Source: Streptomyces camponoticapitis (GTDB lineage: Bacteria > Actinomycetota > Actinomycetes > Streptomycetales > Streptomycetaceae). From it: DNA of 64,000 bases. The DNA lies in the NCBI RefSeq assembly GCF_014646115.1, contig NZ_BMMV01000031.1, positions 1-64,000 on the forward strand, in the 5' to 3' direction. Shown one piece after another: positions 53,391 to 63,064 of this stretch. Made by a program: the position numbers and the translations under genes. Within the stretch, counting starts at the first letter, position 1, and every line of letters starts with the position of its first letter. The notes below the pieces were generated by a model. It made no database searches, was not told the DNA's origin, and saw only the letters and a list, made by a program, of their open reading frames with translations.

Positions 53391-54060
53391 ACGACCTGGG
53401 CTCGCGAATGGCGCGGGAGGAGTACGCCTTGTCGGCCAGAACCGTGTCCGGTCGGGTGCGGGGCCGCCCGCGTGGGCGGGGGACGCGGAGTTGGGCCATG
53501 ACGTCGGTGCGGGTGCGTCGCCGGCCTTCCCGGGGGTGAGAGCGAAGGCCAGGGGCCGGCAGCGGGCGTCGGACGCGAGATGGATCTTTGTGGTCAGGCC
53601 GCCGCAGGAGCGGCCGATGGCATGGTCGTGCGGCTCGCCGGGCGGGCCCCTTTTTAGCGGGCCCCGGCCGCGTGCTGATGTGCGCGCACGATGGTGGAGT
53701 CCACCGAGACTGCCCAATTCAGGGCCTCATCGGCGTCGGCCTGCGCTGTCAGCGCGGTGAAGACGGGCTCCCCAGGTGCCGTCGACGGCCCACATCCGCA
53801 GCTGGTTGTAGACCCCCCGCCAGTTGCCGTACTTCTCCGGCAGGTGCACCCACTGCGATCCGGTCCGGAATTTCCACGCGATCGCGTCGATCACCTCACG
53901 GTGACCCCTCCACCGGCCACCCCGCCGGGGTGTCCGGTCCGGTTAACACGGCTCGATCGCGTCCACTGCGCGTCGGTCAACGGCACATCCGGACCAACGA
54001 TCGGATGATCCAAACGAAACGGCCTAGCTGTCGAACTGTCGTACGAGCCCCGCGTCCCCA
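53391..54060 (-). pseudogene. IS5-family transposase remains, several frames
   Basis: On the minus strand the start (VPLTDAQWTRSSRV) near 53990, EVIDAIAWKFRTGSQWVHLPE, KYGNWRGVYNQLRMWAVDGTW, VSVDSTIVRAHQHAAGAR and GGLTTKIHLASDARCRPLAF, then ALTPGKAGDAPA can all be recognised, spread over three frames with at least one stop codon (TAA in GAR-stop). The final catalytic region is lost. It is related to, but not a copy of, the IS5 piece at 41913. Confidence 0.68.
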
Positions 54061-54501
54061 ACCTCACGAGTCAGTCCACCTAGGTAGTCATTTGAAGTGG
54101 TGGAGCCAAGCGAAACTCCGCTCTACTACCCAATGAGCCTTGCCCAGGCCGGAGCCGGGGCCCGTTCCGGGAGCTGCTGGTCGGGCCGACATGTGCGACC
54201 GCCCGGCCCATCAGCCGGGCAACAGTCCGCCGCAGAGACGCTGTCGCGGTCACCGGCGGGATCCGGTCAAGTCCAGGTTTCCGGCTGGCCGTTCGTGAGC
54301 CGGGGGACGGGCCGCCCTTCGCTGCGGGGTCGACCGTGCGGGGGCTGCCGTTCCGGCGTGTGAACCGCCGGCGACGGTGGAACAGGATCCGGTTGCCTTC
54401 CGCTCTGCCACTCAGGCCAGTTGGCAAGATCTTGATCTTTTTCCTCGCCACGGTGACTGTTTGTGTGTAAGTTGTGACCGCTTGCATGGGGAGTGTGGGC
54501 G
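54061..54501. other. intergenic, 441 bp, ahead of the rhs gene
   Basis: No gene supported. It should contain the rhs promoter; an AT-richer tract at about 54425-54475 (with TTGATC and TTTGTGTGTAAG) is the most promoter-like part, but no pair of hexamers stands out. Confidence 0.35.
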
Positions 54502-54525
54502 TCATGAGTCCTTAGTGACTCATGA
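54502..54525. promoter_or_regulatory. perfect inverted repeat upstream of rhs
   Basis: TCATGAGTC (54502-54510) and GACTCATGA (54517-54525) are exact complements with a 6-base spacer. The repeat lies about 28 bp before the chosen ATG of the rhs gene and just before its purine-rich ribosome site. It could be an operator, or in RNA a hairpin that hides the ribosome site. Confidence 0.5.
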
Positions 54526-54553
54526 GGGGGTTTTGGGGAGGGGCGCGGTGCGC

Positions 54554-57500
54554 ATGCACGGCGAACGCTTTGGGATACGTATGTCCGCGCGCCGACGGTC
54601 TCTGACGGTCGGTCTGCTCGCGCTGGCCCTGTCGGCGGGTCTGGTGTCGGCCGAGGCGGCGCCACCCGCCCCGACGCCGGGAACTTCCTCCCCATCGGCG
54701 GATGTTTCCCCTCCGCAGCCGAAGCTGGCCGGCGCCCCCGTGGGCCCGGTGGCACCGGCGAGTGCGAAAGCCGCCGAACCGACCACGAAAAACGCCGTGT
54801 ACGCGTACGACGCGACCTCACGCCTGGTCGGTGTGACGGACCCGGCGGGGGAGACCGCCCGTTACCGGTACGACGCGGCGGGCAACCGCCTGGGCGTCGA
54901 CCGGTTCCCGTCCACCGACCTCTCGGTCCTCTCCCTTGTCCCCGTGAAGGCCGCGGCCGGCGCGACCGTGACGCTCTCCGGAACCGGCTTCTCGACCACT
55001 CCCGCCTCGAACGCGGTGTCGTTCGCGGGCAAAGCCGCGGAGGTCGTCTCCGCATCGGCGACACGCCTGACGGTGAAGGTCCCGGTAGCCGCCGGGAACG
55101 GCAAGGTGTCGGTGACCACCGGCGGCACGACGGCCCAGTCACCGGAAGCGTTCGCGCTCGCCGGGCCCGCCCCGGCCGTCACCAAGGTGGAGCCCACGAC
55201 CGGCCTCGTGGGCACGAAGGTGGTCCTGACCGGATCGGGCTTCGCCCCGGCGCAGACGGACAACGTGGTGCGGTTCACCGGCGGCACCGTGGCCGAGATC
55301 GACACACGGTCCGACAGCGCCCTGACCGTGACGGTCCCGGCAGGCGCGGCGACCGGACCCATAGAGGTCGCCACCCCCGACGGCATCGTCACATCCGCCT
55401 CCAGCTTCCGCGTGGAATCGGGCGCGGGCGAGGGAGAGATCGAGACGTCCGAGGAGACGACGGTGGGGGACGAGACCCCGCCGACGGTGTCGGTCACCAC
55501 TCCCGGCAACCGGGCACAGGTGGTCTTCGACGCGGAGGCCGGCGACGACATCAACGTCGGATTCACCGAGTCGACGTTCAACTCGACTGTCACGGTCAGG
55601 TTCCTGGACCCGCAGGGCACACGCCTGGAGACCGCCGCCTACAACGGCCCGGCGGGCGACTGGGAGATGAAGGACGTCCCCGTCAGCGGCCAGTACACGG
55701 TGCTTCTGGACCCGGGCCCCGGCAACATCGGCTCCGTGAAGGTGACCGTATCGGCACCGCGAACATCGGTGCTGAGCCTGACCGGAGCGGGTACCGACGC
55801 GCAGTTCACCCGACCCGGACAGGACCACCTCCTCACCTTCCCCGCAGTGCTCGGGGACTCGCTGAGCCTGGGTATCGACGCGACCGGGCTGGCCAAGGCC
55901 ACCTACGCACGCCTGTACGGCCCGGACGGAGCGGAGATCGACAAGGTCTACGTGACGGGCACGCGGATCGCCGGCCTGGACCTGGACATGCTGCCCCAGT
56001 CCGGCACCTACACCCTTCAACTCGACCCGGACACCGCGGCCCTGGGCACCGTCAAGGTGACCGGCTCCCGCTACGCCGACGCCGGCACGCTCGACCCGAC
56101 CGGCCCGGCGGTCAACGTCTCCCTCACCCGGCCGGGCCAGCAGGGGCGCGCGCAGTTCGCCGGGACGGCGGGCCAGCGGGTGTCCCTCGGCGCCACGGCC
56201 ACCGGTTTCGGCTCGTCGACCCGGGTCGAGATCCACCGTCCCGGCGGCGGGCTGGTGGACTACTTCCTCGTCCCCGACGGCGACGCCGGAGAGTGGGACA
56301 GCGAGCCTCTGCCCACGACCGGCACCTACACGATCTTCGTGCGGCCGAGCAGCGCCCTGGGGACCGGCGAGCTGGCGCTGACAATGTCGCGTCCGGTGGC
56401 CGTACCCGCGCTGTCGACCACGGCGGGCACCACCACCGCCACGGTCGGCCGGATCGGCCAGAACGCCGAATCGTCCTTCCAAGGTCAGGCCGGGGCCGCG
56501 CTGTCGCTCGGCGTGACCGGCAACACCTTCGGGCAGTACGTCGATCTGACGGTCCTCGCGCCGTCCGGCGCCGAGGTGGTCGACGGACTCAACGTGGCGG
56601 CCGGCGCATCGGCGACAGTCCCGCTGCCCGCACTGCCGGAGACCGGCACCTACCGCGTCGTCCTGGACCCGAACAAGGGCGCGGCCGGATCGGCCGGCCT
56701 CACGCTCTCCACCGACGCCCCGGCCGCCCTCACCGTTGACACGGCCGGACTCACGGCCACAGCGGCCCGTGCGGGACAGCGGATACGCGCCAAGTTCACC
56801 GCACCCGCCACGACCTCCCTCGGCCTGGGCATCACCGCGAACACCATCGCCGAATCCACCGAGGTCAGGCTCATCGGCCCCGACGGCGGGGCGGGCACGG
56901 TCGTCGGCCGCGCCGGGAGCAAGGCGGCCGAGGCGTTCTACCTGACGGGCCTCACAGCAGGAGCGTCGTACTCGCTGGTCTTCGAGCCGGCCGAGGCCGC
57001 GACCGGAGGCATGACGCTCTGGCTGTCCAAGCCCGTCAAGGCGGGCACCTTCACGACATCGGCACCCGCGCTCACCGGCGAGATCACCCGCCCCGGCCAG
57101 CAACTCGAGTTCACGCTCACCGCCACCGGCGCGGCCTACGGCGCGGCCGTCACCTTCGGCAACACCACCCTCAGCACCACCTCACAGATGGTCCACCGGA
57201 CGCCGAACGGGACAGAGACAGCGCTGGGCTCGCTCACCAAGTCGGCGGGCGAGGGAGACCTGCTAGCGCCGCTGGCCACCGGCGCCCACCTGCTGTTCGT
57301 ACGCCCCAACGCCCCGGCCACCGGAAAGACCACCGGCACGCTGATACCGGACGCCGACGGCGGAGCCCTCACCACCACCGGCACACGCAAGCCCGTCACC
57401 CTCGCCACCGCCGGCCAGAACGGCCACTTCACGTTCACCGGCACCCAGGGCCAGAAACTCACCCTGGGGCTCAACACCCCGCCCGCCGCCTGGGCGTTGT

Positions 57501-60500
57501 CGGTCCACGGCCCGGACGGCAAGTGGCTGGTCGACGGGCGCTCGATGAGCGCGACCGCCGTCACCTACGCCCTCCCGACGCTCCCGGCCACCGGCACCTA
57601 CACGATGTCGGTCGACCCGAACACCCTCAAGACCGGCACCTACACCCTCGGACTGACCGCCGCCGCAGCCCTCGCCCGAACAGACAACCCCGGCGCGTCG
57701 GCGGACAAACCGAAGACCAGCACCGACGACACCACGCCCCCCGCCGCCCGCATCACCCCGACCGGCCCGGACGCCTGGCAGCCGGACAAAGGAAACCTCG
57801 CCGGCCACGACTGGCTGACCCGCCGCGGCGACACACCCAAGAGCCCGGCCGCACTCCGCGCCCCGCCCAGGACGACCGCGCTGACCGGCCGCATCCTCAA
57901 GCTGGACGGCAAGCCGCTGGCCAAAGTCACGGTCTCGGTGGGCAAGAAGACAGCGAAGACGGATGCCCGCGGCCGGTTCCTGCTGACAGGCATCGCGGAC
58001 ACCTCCACCACCCTGGTGGTCGACGGCGCGAGCGCGAACAACTCCAAGCGTAGTTACGGCCGTTACGACATCCGCATCACACCCGAGGCAGGCCGGACGG
58101 CCGATCTCGGGTTCCCGGTGTGGATGACACCGCTGGACACGAAGAACACGGTGAAGTTCGCCGCGCCGGCGAAGGCCGACGTCGTCCTGAAGACCCCCAA
58201 GATCCCGGGTCTCGAAGTCCGTATTCCCAAGGGCTCGGTAGTCCGTGACGAGAAGGGGAAGCCGGTCACGGAGCTGGGGATCACGGCGATCCCGATCGAC
58301 CGGCCGCCGTTCCCGCTGCCCGAGAACGGCATCGTGCCGGTGTACTTCACCGTGCAGCCGGGCGGCACCTACGTCTTCCCCGAGGGCGCGCAGATCGTCT
58401 ACCCGAACTACACCCGTGAAGCCCCGGGCACGCGGGTCAAGTTCCTCGACTACGACCCGAAGAAGAAGGGCTGGTACGTCTACGGCACCGGTGAGGTGTC
58501 GGCCGACGGCCGCCAGGTCGTACCGGACAAAAAGACCCGTGTCTGGGCCTTCCACGGCGCCATGTTCAACGTCGCCGACCTGATCCCGTGGGAAGACACC
58601 TGGATCGAAGACGTCATCGACTGGCTCTCCGGCGACCCGGTCGAACTCTCCACGGGCCTGCTCACCGACTCCCGCACAGACCTCGCGGTCGCCGGATCGA
58701 ACGCGTCGGCCGACGTCACCCGCACCTACTGGCAGGGCGACAAGGAGAAGCGGGCGTTCGGCATCGGCCGCGACCTGTCCTACAACGCCTTCCTGCACTC
58801 CAAGAAACAGTGGCAGGAAGTCGACCTCTACCTCCCGGGCGGCAGCAAGACCCACTTCACCCGCACCTCACCGGGGACCAGCTGGACGGACGCGGAGTTC
58901 GAACCGCTCGACACCTCATCCGACTTCCAGGGCTCAAAGATCACCTGGAAGGGATACAAAGGCGGCTGGGACCTCACCTTCCGCGACGGCACAGTATGGG
59001 TCTTCCCGCAGTACGCCGCGCTCAAGGAAATCCGCGACCGGCACGGCAACACCATCAAGCTGACGCGCCGGGACGGCAAGAAGGGCGAGATCACCCGCAT
59101 CGCCACGTCCGACGGCCGTTGGATCTCACTCACCTACGACACCCAGCACCGCGTCGACACGGCGAAAGACAACACCGGCCGCACCACTTCGTACACATAT
59201 GACACCGCGGGCCGTCTGGAGACAGTGAAGGACCCGGCGGGCAAGATCAGCCGGTACGAGTACGACGGCACGTCCAACCGGATCAAGTCGGCGACCGACG
59301 CCCGCGGCGTCACGTACATGCAGAACGAGTTCTACGCCGACGGGCGGGTGAAGAAGCAGACCCTCACCGAGGGCGCCGAGTACTCGTTCGCGTACACGCA
59401 GACCGGCGCCGGGAAGATCACGTCGGCGAACGTGACGCAGCCGGGCGGATCGGTGCGGCGGGTGGAGTTCGACACCGACGGCTACGGCGTCAAGGACACC
59501 GAGGCGTACGGAAACGCTCTCGCCCGCACCACCCAATACCACCGGGGTGCCAAGCACCGGATCGACGCGGTCACCGACCCGTACAACCGGCGTACGGAGC
59601 TGACGTACGACGCGAACGGCTACGTGACCCGCACGACGGAGCTGGCGGGCACGGCGCAGGCGCGCCAGTCGGGCACAGCCGTCTACAACGGACCTTACGA
59701 CCAACCCACCTCGGTCACCGACCCGTTGAACAACGAGACGACCCTCGACTACGACGAGACGGGCAACCTGCGAACGGTCACCGACCCGGAGAACCGGAAG
59801 ACGACCCTCACCTACGCCCAGGACGGCCAGGTCAGAACCGTCACCGACGCATCGGACGCGGTGACGGAGTACACCTACCGGCACGGCGAGCTGGTTTCCG
59901 TGAAGGACGCGGAGGGCCGCACCGGCGCCCAGTTCCTGGACGCGGCGGGCCGCCCGACCGTGGTGACGGACGAGGCGGGCTCGGTCACCACACTCACGTA
60001 CGACGAGCTGAACCAGACCCGGAAGATCACCGACCCGCTCGGCCAGTCGACATCCCTGGACTTCGACGAGAACGGCAACCTCAAGAAGCTGACCGACGCC
60101 CGCCTCAACAGCACCACGTGGGCGTACGACGACGCGGACCGCACGGAGTCGGTGACGGACCCGCTCGGCGCCCAGGCGCTGTTCGGGTACGACGCGGCGG
60201 GCCGGCTGACGAAGGCGACGAACCGCTCGGGCCTGGCCGCGACGGCCGAGTACGACCTCCTGGACAGGGCGAAGAACACCAAGTACGGCGTGAACGCGGC
60301 CGGCGTGGCCGAGTCCACGGCCACGTACGCGTACGACGCGGTGGACCTGCCGAAGACGATCACGGACACGCAGGCAGGCGACCAGAGCTTCCACTACGAC
60401 GCCTACGACCGGCTGAAGACGCTCACCGGCCCGACGGGCACGGTCGGCTACGACTACGACGCGGCGGACCGCCGCAAGGAGATGACGGCCGCCGGGACCA

Positions 60501-62440
60501 CCACCACTTACGGCTACGACACCTCCAGCATCCTCACCTCCGTCACCTCGGGCGGTCAGGAAGTGCGGTTCGGCCTGGACGCGGTGGGCCGGGAGAAGAC
60601 GGCGAACCTGCCGGGCGGCATCACCCGCACCACCACCCTCGACAAGACCGGCGTGGTCTCCGGAATCGACTACGCGCGAGGCACCACGGATGTCGGCGAC
60701 TTGACGTACACCCGGGACCCCCGGGGCCTCCAGACGGGCCTGACGGGCAGCCTGGCGTCGGTCGCCCTTCCGGCGGCCGAGACGGGGGCGGTGTTCGGCA
60801 AGGACAACCGGGTCACATCCCTGGGCGGCCGCTCGTTCACGTACGACGCGGACGGCCAGCTCAAGTCCGACGGCAAACGCACGTACACCTGGAACGCCCG
60901 CGGCCAGTTGTCCGGGGTCACGCCCACCGGCGGCGGATCCACCGGCCTCTTCGGCTACGACCCACTGGGCACCCGCAGCTCGAAGAAGCTCGACGACGCG
61001 ACCCAGAAGTACCTGACCGACGGCTCCAACCCGCTGGTGGAGCAGGACGGTTCGGGTGCGTCGAAGGCGACGGTCGCCACCTCCGGCCTGGACCAGTACC
61101 TGACCCGCACGGAGAACGGCAAGACGCAGGTCTACCTGACCGACGCGCTGGGCAGCGTGGTCGGCCTCGCGGACGCGGACGGCACCGTCGCCACCAGCTA
61201 CACCTACGACCCCTACGGCCAGCCGACCTCGTCCGGGGCGGCCTCCACCAACCCGTACACGTTCACGGGCCGCGAGTCGGACGGCACGGGCCTGCTCTAC
61301 TACCGCAACCGCTACTACGACCCCGAGTCCGGCCGCTTCATCTCCCAGGACCCGATCGGCTACGCCGGCGGCACCAACCTCTACCAGTACGCCCTCAGCT
61401 CCCCAACCACCTACACCGACCCCACCGGCAACTCCCCGCTCCTGGCCGGCTGCGTGATCGGCGGCCTCGGCGAGGCAGGCCTGGACTGGCTGGACCAGCG
61501 CCTCTCTGGCCGCAAGGTCAACTGGGGCCAGGTCGGAACCTCAGCGGCGCTGGGCTGCGCCGGCGGCATGCTGAGCAAGGTCAAGTGGATCTCCCGCGGG
61601 AACTCCTGCCTGACTGTCCCCAAGAACAGCTTCACCGCGGACACCCCGGTCCTCCTCGCGGACGGCACCCGCAAACCGATCAAGGACATCCAGATCGGCG
61701 ACCAGGTCCTCGCCACCGACCCGGAGACCGGCGAATCGGGCTCCCGCCCGGTCACGGCGCTCATCAAGGGCACCGGCGATAAACAACTGGTCGACATAAC
61801 CCTCGATACAGGCAAAACCAGCACCCTCACCGCCACCGACGGCCACCCCTTCTGGGTCCCCGCCCTCGGCCGCTGGATCGAAGCCGACGAACTCACCACC
61901 GGCCAATGGCTCCAGACCAGCACCGGCACCTGGACCCAGATCACCGCCATCACCCACCACACCAAGCCAACGACCGTCTACAACCTCACCGTCGACGACA
62001 TCCACACGTACTATGTACTCGCGGGAAATACGCCGGTGCTCGTGCATAACAGCGGTCCGGGCTGTGAGGTGTTTCCCAATTCAATGCCAGGAACTCTCGA
62101 CAGGGAGCTCGCCCTGGCGGACAGGCTGGGCGTTTCGCCCTCTGGTGTTGGATCTGCTGGCTTTGATTCCGCAGTCAGTTCCGGGACGGTTAAATGGGCG
62201 GTTCGGGAGGACGGAAGCCTCGTGGTCATGCCGAAGTTCGTCAATGGGCAAGAGATTTCACACTCGGCTCTCACCCGAGGGGCCCCGGTACGAGCGGCTG
62301 GTGAGGCCGATGTTGCTGGCTCATCAGGAGACGGGTTCTTTGGTTTGGATATCAACAACCACAGTGGTCACTTCCTGCCGTCGAGTGAGAGTCTGCAAAT
62401 CGGTAGAGATGCATTTGCTGCGGCGGGAGTTCATTTCTGA
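54554..62440 (+). CDS. giant exported RHS-repeat protein with HINT domain and C-terminal toxin candidate
   Basis: 2628 residues from the ATG at 54554 (GGGGAGGGG ten bases upstream); a GTG at 54548 and an ATG at 54581 are alternatives. Order: Sec signal peptide (SARRRSLTVGLLALALSAG, to about residue 35); one isolated YD repeat (~80-120); two IPT/TIG domains (~122-203 and ~207-289); about seven tandem beta-domains of ~100 residues, each with a TRPGQ/GQ..R..F start and a P.TGTYT..LDP end (~310-1040); a carboxypeptidase-regulatory-like domain (~1108-1163); a beta-rich segment with RIPKGSVVRDEKG; the RHS opening SGDPVELSTGLLTDSRTDL (~1360); many YD repeats; the RHS core RYYDPESGRFISQDPIGY (~2250); a pretoxin HINT domain (~2360-2500: NSFTADTPVLLADG, TDGHPFWV, PVLVHN); and a ~128-residue tip. 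The architecture is that of polymorphic toxins released by HINT self-cleavage. The tip has conserved-looking ISHSALTRGAPVRAAGEADV and DINNHSGHFLPSSESL; it resembles what I recall as toxin type 43, but this is uncertain. Confidence 0.92.
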   Translation: MHGERFGIRMSARRRSLTVGLLALALSAGLVSAEAAPPAPTPGTSSPSADVSPPQPKLAGAPVGPVAPASAKAAEPTTKNAVYAYDATSRLVGVTDPAGETARYRYDAAGNRLGVDRFPSTDLSVLSLVPVKAAAGATVTLSGTGFSTTPASNAVSFAGKAAEVVSASATRLTVKVPVAAGNGKVSVTTGGTTAQSPEAFALAGPAPAVTKVEPTTGLVGTKVVLTGSGFAPAQTDNVVRFTGGTVAEIDTRSDSALTVTVPAGAATGPIEVATPDGIVTSASSFRVESGAGEGEIETSEETTVGDETPPTVSVTTPGNRAQVVFDAEAGDDINVGFTESTFNSTVTVRFLDPQGTRLETAAYNGPAGDWEMKDVPVSGQYTVLLDPGPGNIGSVKVTVSAPRTSVLSLTGAGTDAQFTRPGQDHLLTFPAVLGDSLSLGIDATGLAKATYARLYGPDGAEIDKVYVTGTRIAGLDLDMLPQSGTYTLQLDPDTAALGTVKVTGSRYADAGTLDPTGPAVNVSLTRPGQQGRAQFAGTAGQRVSLGATATGFGSSTRVEIHRPGGGLVDYFLVPDGDAGEWDSEPLPTTGTYTIFVRPSSALGTGELALTMSRPVAVPALSTTAGTTTATVGRIGQNAESSFQGQAGAALSLGVTGNTFGQYVDLTVLAPSGAEVVDGLNVAAGASATVPLPALPETGTYRVVLDPNKGAAGSAGLTLSTDAPAALTVDTAGLTATAARAGQRIRAKFTAPATTSLGLGITANTIAESTEVRLIGPDGGAGTVVGRAGSKAAEAFYLTGLTAGASYSLVFEPAEAATGGMTLWLSKPVKAGTFTTSAPALTGEITRPGQQLEFTLTATGAAYGAAVTFGNTTLSTTSQMVHRTPNGTETALGSLTKSAGEGDLLAPLATGAHLLFVRPNAPATGKTTGTLIPDADGGALTTTGTRKPVTLATAGQNGHFTFTGTQGQKLTLGLNTPPAAWALSVHGPDGKWLVDGRSMSATAVTYALPTLPATGTYTMSVDPNTLKTGTYTLGLTAAAALARTDNPGASADKPKTSTDDTTPPAARITPTGPDAWQPDKGNLAGHDWLTRRGDTPKSPAALRAPPRTTALTGRILKLDGKPLAKVTVSVGKKTAKTDARGRFLLTGIADTSTTLVVDGASANNSKRSYGRYDIRITPEAGRTADLGFPVWMTPLDTKNTVKFAAPAKADVVLKTPKIPGLEVRIPKGSVVRDEKGKPVTELGITAIPIDRPPFPLPENGIVPVYFTVQPGGTYVFPEGAQIVYPNYTREAPGTRVKFLDYDPKKKGWYVYGTGEVSADGRQVVPDKKTRVWAFHGAMFNVADLIPWEDTWIEDVIDWLSGDPVELSTGLLTDSRTDLAVAGSNASADVTRTYWQGDKEKRAFGIGRDLSYNAFLHSKKQWQEVDLYLPGGSKTHFTRTSPGTSWTDAEFEPLDTSSDFQGSKITWKGYKGGWDLTFRDGTVWVFPQYAALKEIRDRHGNTIKLTRRDGKKGEITRIATSDGRWISLTYDTQHRVDTAKDNTGRTTSYTYDTAGRLETVKDPAGKISRYEYDGTSNRIKSATDARGVTYMQNEFYADGRVKKQTLTEGAEYSFAYTQTGAGKITSANVTQPGGSVRRVEFDTDGYGVKDTEAYGNALARTTQYHRGAKHRIDAVTDPYNRRTELTYDANGYVTRTTELAGTAQARQSGTAVYNGPYDQPTSVTDPLNNETTLDYDETGNLRTVTDPENRKTTLTYAQDGQVRTVTDASDAVTEYTYRHGELVSVKDAEGRTGAQFLDAAGRPTVVTDEAGSVTTLTYDELNQTRKITDPLGQSTSLDFDENGNLKKLTDARLNSTTWAYDDADRTESVTDPLGAQALFGYDAAGRLTKATNRSGLAATAEYDLLDRAKNTKYGVNAAGVAESTATYAYDAVDLPKTITDTQAGDQSFHYDAYDRLKTLTGPTGTVGYDYDAADRRKEMTAAGTTTTYGYDTSSILTSVTSGGQEVRFGLDAVGREKTANLPGGITRTTTLDKTGVVSGIDYARGTTDVGDLTYTRDPRGLQTGLTGSLASVALPAAETGAVFGKDNRVTSLGGRSFTYDADGQLKSDGKRTYTWNARGQLSGVTPTGGGSTGLFGYDPLGTRSSKKLDDATQKYLTDGSNPLVEQDGSGASKATVATSGLDQYLTRTENGKTQVYLTDALGSVVGLADADGTVATSYTYDPYGQPTSSGAASTNPYTFTGRESDGTGLLYYRNRYYDPESGRFISQDPIGYAGGTNLYQYALSSPTTYTDPTGNSPLLAGCVIGGLGEAGLDWLDQRLSGRKVNWGQVGTSAALGCAGGMLSKVKWISRGNSCLTVPKNSFTADTPVLLADGTRKPIKDIQIGDQVLATDPETGESGSRPVTALIKGTGDKQLVDITLDTGKTSTLTATDGHPFWVPALGRWIEADELTTGQWLQTSTGTWTQITAITHHTKPTTVYNLTVDDIHTYYVLAGNTPVLVHNSGPGCEVFPNSMPGTLDRELALADRLGVSPSGVGSAGFDSAVSSGTVKWAVREDGSLVVMPKFVNGQEISHSALTRGAPVRAAGEADVAGSSGDGFFGLDINNHSGHFLPSSESLQIGRDAFAAAGVHF

Positions 62441-62985
62441 TGAACAGGCTCGACAATCTGGCTTCGCTCGACCTGCGGTCTCTTTCTGAGATCCTGGCCT
62501 CACGCGCTCCCGCAGTCCCTGAACTGGGTCGCGGTGAGTGGCTTGGTGTTCTTGAGCTGATGACGATGCGCCTGACTGACGAGTGCGGCTCCTTGTCTGT
62601 GGAGTCCTGGGTTACCTGTTCGTTGGCGCACGAATACGCTCTCGAAGCTGCGATGGTCTCGGGCTCTATCGATCAGCGTGAGAGCGTGATTCGACGCCTG
62701 CATCTCTCTGTGGCTCTCCTGCAACAGGTTCCACCGAATGCTGAAGTTGGCATTCTGAATCCGAGTCATCTACTCGACCTTCTATTTCAAGAGCTTCCGA
62801 TGTCAGCCGAAGAAGCCCGGGATCTATCTGTCGATTGGCGTGCTCTCGATATTGGGCAAATTCGACTTCTGCGGGCTGTCAAGAATCTAATTTCGCCTGC
62901 TCTGGGTCTCGTGAGAGTGGTACCCAGAGAAGAGGGCAACGGGCGGTTGAGAGCATGGGAAGAAGTATTTCCTTCACTCCCGTGA
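62440..62985 (+). CDS. candidate immunity protein for the RHS toxin
   Basis: 181 residues. Its ATG shares one base with the toxin stop (TGATG), so translation is coupled and the protein is made whenever the toxin is. The sequence is helical, acidic and without signal peptide or membrane span, as expected for a cytoplasmic immunity protein: MNRLDNLASLDLRSLSEILA, LMTMRLTDECGSLSVESWV and LHLSVALLQQVPPNAEVG. I do not recognise a family. Base composition is clearly less GC-rich than the RHS body, a trait shared with the toxin tip (from about 62030), indicating that tip and immunity gene were acquired together. A hairpin terminator follows 13 bp later. Confidence 0.75.
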   Translation: MNRLDNLASLDLRSLSEILASRAPAVPELGRGEWLGVLELMTMRLTDECGSLSVESWVTCSLAHEYALEAAMVSGSIDQRESVIRRLHLSVALLQQVPPNAEVGILNPSHLLDLLFQELPMSAEEARDLSVDWRALDIGQIRLLRAVKNLISPALGLVRVVPREEGNGRLRAWEEVFPSLP

Positions 62986-62997
62986 GCAGATAACCTA

Positions 62998-63031
62998 GAA
63001 GCCCCGCCATAACGAATTCGGGCGAGGCTTC
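62998..63031. terminator. hairpin between immunity gene and integrase remnant
   Basis: GAAGCC-C-CGCC (62998-63008) pairs with GGCG-A-GGCTTC (63021-63031), two stems separated by one mismatch, with a 12-base AT-containing loop, then TTGGGG. It can end the toxin-immunity transcript and, from the other side, the integrase gene. Confidence 0.65.
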
Positions 63032-63064
63032 TTGGGGTCTTGACGGCAGTAGTTGACGGCAACG

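Noticed and set aside
55139..57103. 654-codon minus-strand frame inside the rhs gene
   Set aside because: Arg/Gly-rich shadow of the repetitive beta-domains; the plus strand has consistent domain structure.
62440..62985. Immunity candidate considered as an SMI1/SUKH protein
   Set aside because: It lacks the W..GG..Lp..l pattern of SUKH proteins visible in the gene at 31475..32107, so I leave its family open.
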